From NCBI GenBank assembly GCA_002428485.1, contig DIWM01000046.1, positions 53,850 through 66,163 on the forward strand: a stretch of 12,314 nt of DNA, given 5' to 3'. This DNA comes from Deltaproteobacteria bacterium UBA6106. Lineage in GTDB: Bacteria > Desulfobacterota > Syntrophorhabdia > Syntrophorhabdales > Syntrophorhabdaceae. A program made the translations under genes and the position numbers. Shown piece by piece: positions 6,553-11,291 of this stretch (its first letter is position 1; each line of letters begins with the position of its first letter). The notes under the pieces were generated by a model. It was not told the origin of the DNA. It saw only the letters and a list, made by a program, of their open reading frames with translations, and made no database searches.

Positions 6553-7176
6553 TTAGAACTTGATCGCGAACGTAGGGATGAGCGTATCCGGCGTTGCTGC
6601 TACATAGGTCGCGCTCCCCCTGATGTCGCCGGTGTTGAATATCCCGTCATCATACTGGGTATCAATAATCTGGGCAACATATGCCGGTACATTCTGGAAC
6701 TGGATAAAGTGCGTGGTAAGGCCACTCACCGTAGAATAGGCCACCGCAATACCGCCGCCGTATGCATGACTGGCATTTCTATACGAGGTGTTATCACCAC
6801 TTATTATACCGGCCAATCTTAGTTCCCTCCAAAGATCACACTGTTCGACACCCGTGGCAGCACAGGCAAAGTTAGCCGCAGTTGCTGCCGCGGCTACAGT
6901 GATCAGACCGTTTCCGTTTCCGGGGGTAACGGGGGCCCATATTCCTCCTCTGGTTGTCGTATTGGGATCATCACCCGGGTAAAACTGGTACCTGTCATAA
7001 TATGTATATACAGCTGCTGAAATCTCCCGGTACTGATTGTAGAGCCGTTTAACCTTCGCGTTGTTGATGAGCTCCTGGCCCTTCAGGACCGCACCGAGAA
7101 TGATACCAATGATGACCAGCACGATTGCCAGCTCAACAAGCGTAAAACCTTTCGCGTTCCTTATTGTTTTTAGCAT
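6553..7176 (-). CDS. Small type IV prepilin, candidate major pilin
   Basis: The 207-residue protein has leader MLKTIRNAKG, then FTLVELAIVLVIIGIILGAV, with Phe +1 and Glu +5, the standard prepilin peptidase site and N-methylated helix. The region after the helix (LKGQELINNAKVKRLYNQY) and the DDGIFNTGDIRG block near the C-terminus match the next pilin downstream. Two Cys (FACAA and EQCDL) are 11 residues apart. The start is firm: AGGAGG at 7184-7189 lies 7 nt before ATG 7174-7176, the best ribosome site in the window. It has its own candidate promoter (7209-7237) and terminator (6469-6498). This one-gene unit with strong signals is what one expects of the most abundant subunit, so I infer it is the major pilin. 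Confidence 0.88.
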   Translation of the reverse strand: MLKTIRNAKGFTLVELAIVLVIIGIILGAVLKGQELINNAKVKRLYNQYREISAAVYTYYDRYQFYPGDDPNTTTRGGIWAPVTPGNGNGLITVAAAATAANFACAATGVEQCDLWRELRLAGIISGDNTSYRNASHAYGGGIAVAYSTVSGLTTHFIQFQNVPAYVAQIIDTQYDDGIFNTGDIRGSATYVAATPDTLIPTFAIKF

Positions 7177-7183
7177 CTCATTT

Positions 7184-7237
7184 CCTCCTTTTTCATTATA
7201 TATACATTACTATATTTATTATCGGAAAACATTGCAA
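7184..7237 (-). promoter_or_regulatory. Promoter and ribosome site of the candidate major pilin
   Basis: TTGCAA (7232-7237) and TATAGT (7209-7214) are spaced by 17 nt on the minus strand, with a very A/T-rich start region and a consensus AGGAGG ribosome site (7184-7189). A second TATAAT lies too close to the ribosome site to serve as a -10 box. Confidence 0.6.
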
Positions 7238-7302
7238 GATGTAAAATGAATATACAGATAATACAGGTTTACAGAGAGCAAGGGGTATCGGTGCCGTACT
7301 AT

Positions 7303-7340
7303 CCCCCTCTCCCTGACCCTCTCCCGCGAGGGGAGCGGGA
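7303..7340. repeat. CCCTCTCC-type dispersed inverted repeat, copy 1
   Basis: Contains CCTGACCCTCTCCCGC followed by GAGGGGAG and GGG, forming an imperfect hairpin (7318-7340, one mismatch in nine pairs). The same element lies at 11104-11143. Similar elements are known to me as common intergenic repeats in many bacterial genomes. Confidence 0.65.
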
Positions 7341-7378
7341 ATATTGTTACTGCTGTGCTACCTGTGTGTGCAACTAAA

Positions 7379-7415
7379 ACATCCTTTACAGTTTAGACCG
7401 GATACATCCTTTACA
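7379..7415. mobile_element. Possible insertion-sequence end remnant
   Basis: The 12-mer ACATCCTTTACA occurs twice (7379-7390 and 7404-7415) in direct orientation, 25 nt apart, flanking GTTTAGACCGGAT. Read on the minus strand this is TGTAAAGGATGT repeated, a layout I associate with transposase-binding ends of integrase-type (IS481-like) elements. No transposase gene is nearby, so this would be a leftover end. Confidence 0.35.
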
Positions 7416-7418
7416 CAT

Positions 7419-7502
7419 TTATCCATTGCGAATAACTCTGTTCTTCTTCAAATCCAGTGAGCCTAGGGTGTAAGAACTGTAGCAGAGCTTCGAGGAATCC
7501 AT
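7419..7502 (-). pseudogene. Fragment resembling the N-terminus of an NADH:flavin oxidoreductase (old yellow enzyme family)
   Basis: A 27-codon reading frame starting 7 nt past the kinase stop codon encodes KLCYSSYTLGSLDLKKNRVI. This closely follows the N-terminal pattern of old-yellow-enzyme family proteins (KLF-x-YTLGSL-x-LKNRVV), with one extra Lys codon, and then ends after RNG at a stop. The possible insertion-sequence end begins a few bases beyond. I read it as the leftover 5' end of a gene cut off by an insertion and deletion event. The match is short, so chance cannot be excluded. Confidence 0.4.
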
Positions 7503-7509
7503 TGATTGA

Positions 7510-8619
7510 TCAAGTTGCGGTACTTTCAATGGGATCGGCGGTGCGGCCGGCCTTCACGAAGGAGATGTTGAATTCAACGCCCCGCTCCGTGTTCGCTGCC
7601 GTCATGGCGCCACCCAGGTTTTTTACGATATGGCGTGCCTGGAAGAGACCGACGCCAAGGCCGGAACTCTTTGTCGTATAAAAGGGCTCAAACATGCGCT
7701 CTATTTCCTTTACGGGGCTCCCCGTATCACCGATTGTGACCTGCAGGGCCTCATCTTGCTCATGGACAGAGGCAAAGCATCGCAGGCCCGGCTCGCCGGC
7801 TGCCTTATCACGTATATTCTTTATAATATTGTCAAATACAGTTACCACCAGATGTTTTTCCTCTACTATGGAGCCATTCCCGGTGACATCCCCTTTGATC
7901 CCGTGCAGTTCGAAGAGCTCGCAAATAAGCCCGGCGATATCTATCTCCTGCCGGTCTTCTCCATCACCTTTCTTTGCGACGCCTACTTCAAGGGTCCCAA
8001 GGATCTTATCGGTCCTCACCTTCAGCGCCGGCATCGATTCTCTCAGCGATTCTATAAATCTATGTTCCCGTTCCGCCCCTTCTACCCTGTTAACATTAAA
8101 GAAGAGGCTCCTGATGAACTGGGTAACATTCTTCACATCATGGAGCAAAAACGCCTGGAGCTTTGAGAAGTTGATGAATGCATCGTTGGTCACCTTTATC
8201 CTCATAAGGATGTCCATTTCGATAAGCAGGAACAGGGTCTCAAAGACGATCATATAGATATATTTCTGGTAGCCCCTTGGGCTTAAAGGTATTATGCCGA
8301 GATGGATCGAATAATCGGGCCGGGAGACCTCCCTGACAACCGTCCGTCTTTTGCCCGTATATGATCTCGACAGGGAGCTTTCGCCATAGGTGATATGGTA
8401 AAAAACTTCGTCTATCTCAACAACCTTCATGAGCCCCTGCACATTCGGAAGAAAACGGGCGATATCGTAGTTGCAGTCACGGTTCGCATCGACCATCCGG
8501 AGCATCACTTTAAACGCCCTATTCGTAAGATAACGTAAATAAAGGAGGATGAGGATCGTCACCGCGCCGGCAACGACAAAGAAGAGGTACATGTACTCAA
8601 GGAGCTTAATCGTTACCAT
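7510..8619 (-). CDS. Membrane sensor histidine kinase, PrsK-like
   Basis: This 369-residue kinase has two predicted membrane helices (about 6-31 and 118-138) flanking an 85-residue segment without a recognisable sensor domain. The dimerisation/phosphoacceptor motif is LLHDVKN with His160. The catalytic domain carries the N-box DNIIKN (263-268), the GDTG D-box (297-300), and the F/G2 boxes FEPFYTTKSSGLGVGL (310-325). The H-D-x-K-N H-box and the partner regulator resemble the PrsK/PrsR pair of PEP-CTERM/exosortase systems, but PrsK is much longer with many membrane helices and a GAF domain. The ATG lies inside the end of the regulator gene (14-nt overlap) after an AGAGG ribosome site, so the pair is translationally coupled. 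Signal and targets are unknown; the pilus genes on either side are plausible targets. Confidence 0.88.
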   Translation of the reverse strand: MVTIKLLEYMYLFFVVAGAVTILILLYLRYLTNRAFKVMLRMVDANRDCNYDIARFLPNVQGLMKVVEIDEVFYHITYGESSLSRSYTGKRRTVVREVSRPDYSIHLGIIPLSPRGYQKYIYMIVFETLFLLIEMDILMRIKVTNDAFINFSKLQAFLLHDVKNVTQFIRSLFFNVNRVEGAEREHRFIESLRESMPALKVRTDKILGTLEVGVAKKGDGEDRQEIDIAGLICELFELHGIKGDVTGNGSIVEEKHLVVTVFDNIIKNIRDKAAGEPGLRCFASVHEQDEALQVTIGDTGSPVKEIERMFEPFYTTKSSGLGVGLFQARHIVKNLGGAMTAANTERGVEFNISFVKAGRTADPIESTAT

Positions 8620-9214
8620 TTTCCTCTTCTCGTTTGAAGCCGAATTTTTTCATAAAATAGTAGATGCTCTCCCTTTTCACGTTCAGGAGTTTGGCCGCCT
8701 TGTATACGTTGAAGTTTGTATCCCGCAGCACCCTCAGGACAAAGTTCTTCTCCGCCTCTTCCCGCGCAGGCTGCAGGCCCTGTCCTACCTCAACATTGAA
8801 AGAGATCTTTTTAACACCCCGTTTTTCCAGTTTCTCCTCTGCGTCGCGGAAGAGGATCGCCCTCTCTATGGAAAAGAGGATCTTTTCCATATTCACGGGC
8901 TTCATAATATAATCGAAGGCGCCCCCTTTGATCGCATCCATTGCAACGCCTTCGGTCGTCTGGCCGGTGAGGATGATCACCTTTGCGGTCATGTTTTCAA
9001 GAATGTGCTGCAGAAGCTTTATTCCTTCCTCGGGGGTATTCTCGTTCGGGGGCAACCCAAGGTCGAGTATGACGACGCCGATGCTTTCTTTCTCGAGACA
9101 ATCCAGCGCCGCCTCACGGTCGCCCGCTTCAACGATATTGTAGTGTTCCTCCAGGGCGAACCGTATCTGCGAACGCAACGGTTTGTCGTCTTCTACTATA
9201 AGAACATTTTCCAT
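8606..9214 (-). CDS. Response regulator with receiver and Fis-type HTH domains (PrsR-like, no AAA+ domain)
   Basis: Residues 1-125 form a receiver domain: acidic pair D9/D10, phosphoacceptor D51 in the distinctive LDLGLPP motif, T83 and K105. An 8- to 10-residue insertion after the phosphoacceptor (NENTPEEG) is typical of PrsR-type regulators. Residues 151-193 are a Fis-type helix-turn-helix (VYKAAKLLNVKRESIYYFMKKFGF, 170-193). PrsR and other NtrC-class regulators carry a sigma-54-activating AAA+ domain between these parts; here a roughly 25-residue linker replaces it, so direct activation of sigma-54 is not expected. The architecture is like RegA/ActR. The start ATG 9212-9214 lacks a clear ribosome site. 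It is cotranscribed with the kinase and divergent from the transglycosylase gene. Confidence 0.9.
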   Translation of the reverse strand: MENVLIVEDDKPLRSQIRFALEEHYNIVEAGDREAALDCLEKESIGVVILDLGLPPNENTPEEGIKLLQHILENMTAKVIILTGQTTEGVAMDAIKGGAFDYIMKPVNMEKILFSIERAILFRDAEEKLEKRGVKKISFNVEVGQGLQPAREEAEKNFVLRVLRDTNFNVYKAAKLLNVKRESIYYFMKKFGFKREEENGND

Positions 9215-9228
9215 AATTTATAAATGCA

Positions 9229-9256
9229 GCTCTTAGCTCATAGCTGATAGTTCATA
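9229..9256. repeat. Heptamer array upstream of the response regulator
   Basis: Units GCTCTTA, GCTCATA, GCTGATA and GTTCATA run consecutively 15 nt upstream of the regulator start, in the divergent gap. Confidence 0.85.
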
Positions 9257-9291
9257 GCAAAAACAAAAGAGAGCGATAAGTTCTTGCATTT

Positions 9292-9319
9292 GCCATGAGC
9301 TATGGACTATGAGCTATGA
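9292..9319. repeat. Heptamer array upstream of the lytic transglycosylase
   Basis: Units GCCATGA, GCTATGG, ACTATGA and GCTATGA. The orientation relative to the array at 9229-9256 is reversed (ATGAGC versus GCTCAT), so the two form an inverted pair around a 35-nt core and could pair as a long imperfect hairpin in the divergent promoter region. Confidence 0.85.
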
Positions 9320-9387
9320 ACCATTTCTATACATTATGCATAAAAAGGTTTGCTTTTCATAGCTTTTTTTATATAATTGAGGCACAG

Positions 9388-9924
9388 ATGAGATGGATAA
9401 TCCTGTGTGCAATTTTACTGCCTTCAACGCTTTTCTCCTTTTGTTTCGAATACGCGGGCAATGAGCACGGCATTACTCCCATAATCCTTGAAAGCATTGC
9501 AAGGGTCGAGTCGAACCTCAATCCCAGGGCCATCAACAGGAACAGGAACGGCTCCGTCGACATCGGCCTCATGCAGATCAATTCCGGGTGGTTAAAGACG
9601 CTTAATGTGAGCCAGAAGGACCTCCTCGATGACGCCTGCCTCAATACCAGGGTAGGCGCGCAGATACTGCGGCAATGCATTGACCGGTACGGCCTGAACT
9701 GGGAGGCGATCGGCTGTTACAATGCGACAAGCAGGGATAAGAAGGTTGGCTACGCCTGGAAGGTATTCAAAAAATTGCAGAAAGAGCAGACGCAAGGGGG
9801 CAACGTTCAAGGCAGATCCATTAAAAAAAGCCATGAGCTATCAGCTATGAGCCATGAGCCAAAAAGTTCTTCTCTTGTCTTTCACGTCAGGGATATCACT
9901 GAAACAGAAAGGGAGACCCCGTGA
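9388..9924 (+). CDS. IagB-like lytic transglycosylase
   Basis: The 178-residue precursor starts with a signal peptide (MRWIILCAILLPSTLFSF) and carries a family 1 lytic transglycosylase (SLT) domain. Catalytic Glu41 is in ARVESNLNP; DIGLMQIN, VGAQILRQC and WEAIGCYNA follow. It cleaves peptidoglycan glycan strands in the periplasm. IagB-type enzymes usually accompany type IV pili and type II, III or IV secretion systems and make room for the apparatus. I start at ATG 9388-9390 because GAGG (9379-9382) is 5 nt upstream and the signal peptide begins there; an in-frame ATG at 9316 adds an implausible 24 residues from a repeat. The C-terminal tail is odd: heptamer repeats are read through as SHELSAMSHEP before the stop. 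The stop overlaps the next start (GTGA). Confidence 0.92.
   Translation: MRWIILCAILLPSTLFSFCFEYAGNEHGITPIILESIARVESNLNPRAINRNRNGSVDIGLMQINSGWLKTLNVSQKDLLDDACLNTRVGAQILRQCIDRYGLNWEAIGCYNATSRDKKVGYAWKVFKKLQKEQTQGGNVQGRSIKKSHELSAMSHEPKSSSLVFHVRDITETERETP
9830..9857 (+). repeat. Heptamer array inside the transglycosylase coding sequence
   Basis: Units GCCATGA, GCTATCA, GCTATGA and GCCATGA lie in the 3' part of the gene and are translated as SHELSAMSHEP. The unit variants keep this frame free of stops, whereas three identical GCTATGA units would give TGA in every frame. Confidence 0.88.
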
Positions 9925-10973
9925 GCCTTCTTGCCGACCTCCTTTCCAAAGTCAAGCACCAGGATCAGCAAAGCACCGTCCCGCCCAATCTTGCCCACAT
10001 CGTCCAGAAATCGTCGCAAAAGAAAAAAACGGAGCGAAAATTCCTAATCCTCCTTGTGGTCGTCCTGTTCTTCGTTATTGTCGGCTTCGGAGCAGTGTAC
10101 TTTTTTGAATCATATCTCGCGTCACCGTCAAAAAATATCGCCGTGCGGCAAGATCTCCCCCTGAGGGATAAGGTATCTCCTGCGCCGCCGTCGCAGCCTG
10201 CGGCCCCAGAGGCTGTCGTTTCCCGGCAAGCGCCGCAAGCAGCGCCTCCTGCATCTCAGCCCGAGGTTAAACCTGAGCCTAAGATCGTGCCAAAGGCCGA
10301 AATAAAGGCATCCTCCTCTGAGGATCAGAAACCAAAGATCGCAACGACATCCAGGCCTCAAACGGCAAGACCATCAAAAAGATCCTCTGAATTAGGTGAA
10401 CGCCTCAAAGCTGAACGCGATACTCTTATATATTCGGCACGGTCTTATGAGCAGAATAAAAATTACAGCCTGGCCATCACCGATTATAAGAAGGCCCTTG
10501 AAAAAGACCCCAGAAACTACCTGATCATGAACAGCCTCGCAAGCGCCCTGATAAAGACAGGCACCTTCGAAGAGTCGATCAGGTATTCAAAGGACGCCCT
10601 CAATTACCAGAAAAATTATATCCCTGCCCTGATCAACCTCGGCATAGCGCACGTACAGAACGGCAATATGACAGAGGGAGAAACATACCTGACAAGGGCG
10701 CGGACAATTGAGCCGACAAACAAGGCAGTTCTCCTGAACCTCGCCTTGCTCTATGAGAGGCTTCCTAATTATCAGGAGTCCTTGATGCATTTCCAGAAAC
10801 TATCGGAGATGAAAGATATCCGGGGCTACCTGGGCATGGCAAGGGTTCTTGAAAAACAGGGGAAGCGCGCCGAGGCAGAGAGGCTTTACAGGAACATGCT
10901 CACGATGGATGACGCGGACCCTCAAACAAGACAGTTCGCAAACGAACGCCTTCTCGCAATAAGCAACAGGTAA
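9921..10973 (+). CDS. Membrane-anchored TPR protein, MshN-like
   Basis: This 350-residue protein has a short cytoplasmic N-terminus (1-40), one membrane helix (41-62), a Pro/Ala/Lys-rich linker (about 80-150), and then roughly five tetratricopeptide repeats (about 167-336), for example NYSLAITDYKKALEKDPRNY and NYIPALINLGIAHVQNGNM. The topology matches MshN of the MSHA pilus, a TPR protein encoded beside the MshM ATPase, which is also the neighbour here. By analogy it would scaffold pilus assembly on the periplasmic side. The GTG start (9921-9923) overlaps the transglycosylase stop and has GGGAG 5 nt upstream, indicating coupled translation. The MshN link rests on architecture and neighbours rather than a sequence search. 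Confidence 0.8.
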   Translation: MSLLADLLSKVKHQDQQSTVPPNLAHIVQKSSQKKKTERKFLILLVVVLFFVIVGFGAVYFFESYLASPSKNIAVRQDLPLRDKVSPAPPSQPAAPEAVVSRQAPQAAPPASQPEVKPEPKIVPKAEIKASSSEDQKPKIATTSRPQTARPSKRSSELGERLKAERDTLIYSARSYEQNKNYSLAITDYKKALEKDPRNYLIMNSLASALIKTGTFEESIRYSKDALNYQKNYIPALINLGIAHVQNGNMTEGETYLTRARTIEPTNKAVLLNLALLYERLPNYQESLMHFQKLSEMKDIRGYLGMARVLEKQGKRAEAERLYRNMLTMDDADPQTRQFANERLLAISNR

Positions 10974-10977
10974 AGCA

Positions 10978-11040
10978 GCTCATAGCTGATAGCTCATGGC
11001 TCATGGCAAATTCAAATCCCAAATCCTAATATCGAAGCAC
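10978..11040. repeat. Heptamer arrays of two types just after the TPR gene
   Basis: GCTCATA, GCTGATA, GCTCATG, GCTCATG (10978-11005) are followed, in the same 7-nt phase, by GCAAATT, CAAATCC, CAAATCC, TAATATC, GAAGCAC. The array begins 4 nt after the TPR stop codon. The change of unit without change of phase is notable. Confidence 0.8.
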
Positions 11041-11065
11041 TAAATAAATCCAAAAGAAAAACCGG

Positions 11066-11094
11066 TGGGGTCAGCTCTTCAAATGTCAATTGTT
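11066..11094 (+). repeat. Dispersed 29-nt repeat, copy 2
   Basis: Matches 1802-1830 at 28 of 29 positions in the same orientation. Here it is wholly intergenic; in the other copy it forms a start codon. Confidence 0.75.
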
Positions 11095-11103
11095 TGCCTC
11101 CGT

Positions 11104-11143
11104 CCCCCCCTCACCCTGACCCTCTCCCGCCAGGGGAGAGGGG
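11104..11143. repeat. CCCTCTCC-type dispersed inverted repeat, copy 2
   Basis: Contains a perfect 9-bp stem, CCCTCTCCC (11120-11128) with GGGAGAGGG (11134-11142). It is the second copy of the element at 7303-7340. A partial third piece, GGGGAGAGGG, follows at about 11163-11172. It could fold in transcripts of either convergent gene. Confidence 0.7.
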
Positions 11144-11188
11144 ATATGGTTGCGTCACGCAAGGGGAGAGGGAAGAATGTTGCGTCCT

Positions 11189-11218
11189 GCGAGGGAGCGT
11201 AAGCGACGCGGCGATCTC
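11189..11218. repeat. GCGAGGGAGCG...GCGATCTC dispersed element
   Basis: The block with GCGAGGGAGCGTAAGCG and GGCGATCTC resembles a widespread short intergenic repeat that I recall as GCGAGGAGCGAAGCGACG...CAATCTC. There is only one copy in the window, so the assignment rests on memory of the motif. Confidence 0.4.
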
Positions 11219-11233
11219 ATTTGGTCTTTTTTT

Positions 11234-11261
11234 AACGTTGAACATTGAACGTTGAACGTTG
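11234..11261. repeat. Heptamer tandem repeat, AACGTTG type
   Basis: Four consecutive units: AACGTTG, AACATTG, AACGTTG, AACGTTG. AACGTT is itself palindromic, so the array reads similarly on both strands. It lies 30 nt past the ATPase stop codon. Confidence 0.88.
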
Positions 11262-11291
11262 AACGGATTTTACTATGAGCCAAGAGCTGTT

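Larger units (their letters stand above)
7177..7509. other. Non-coding scar between pilin and kinase genes
   Basis: This 333-nt gap holds no intact gene. From left to right it has the pilin promoter (7184-7237), a CCCTCTCC-type dispersed repeat (7303-7340), a direct repeat that may be an insertion-sequence end (7379-7415), and a short fragment resembling the start of an old-yellow-enzyme gene (7419-7502). The mix suggests past insertion and deletion. Confidence 0.5.
10974..11291. other. Gene-free mosaic of dispersed repeats between convergent genes
   Basis: This 318-nt gap separates the TPR gene from the convergent ATPase gene. Nearly all of it is accounted for by repeats: heptamers (10978-11040), a 29-nt repeat (11066-11094), a CCCTCTCC-type element (11104-11143), a GCGAGGGAGCG element (11189-11218) and AACGTTG heptamers (11234-11261). 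I see no gene and no classical terminator. Confidence 0.7.

Noticed and set aside
2756..7176. Exosortase (PEP-CTERM) substrates among the prepilin genes, suggested by the PrsK/PrsR-like pair
   Set aside because: None of the C-termini shows a PEP motif followed by a membrane helix and basic tail.
9229..9319. Heptamer arrays as a CRISPR array or replication iterons
   Set aside because: Units are 7 nt with no spacers, and they are scattered at gene ends over the whole window rather than clustered beside a rep or cas gene.
9372..9377. TATAAT as the transglycosylase promoter -10 box
   Set aside because: It abuts the ribosome site, so the transcript would start about 4 nt before the ATG and lose the GAGG site; the A/T-rich context makes a chance match likely.
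9316..9387. Upstream in-frame ATG as the transglycosylase start
   Set aside because: The extra 24 residues begin inside a heptamer repeat and precede a complete signal peptide; GAGG fits the ATG at 9388.
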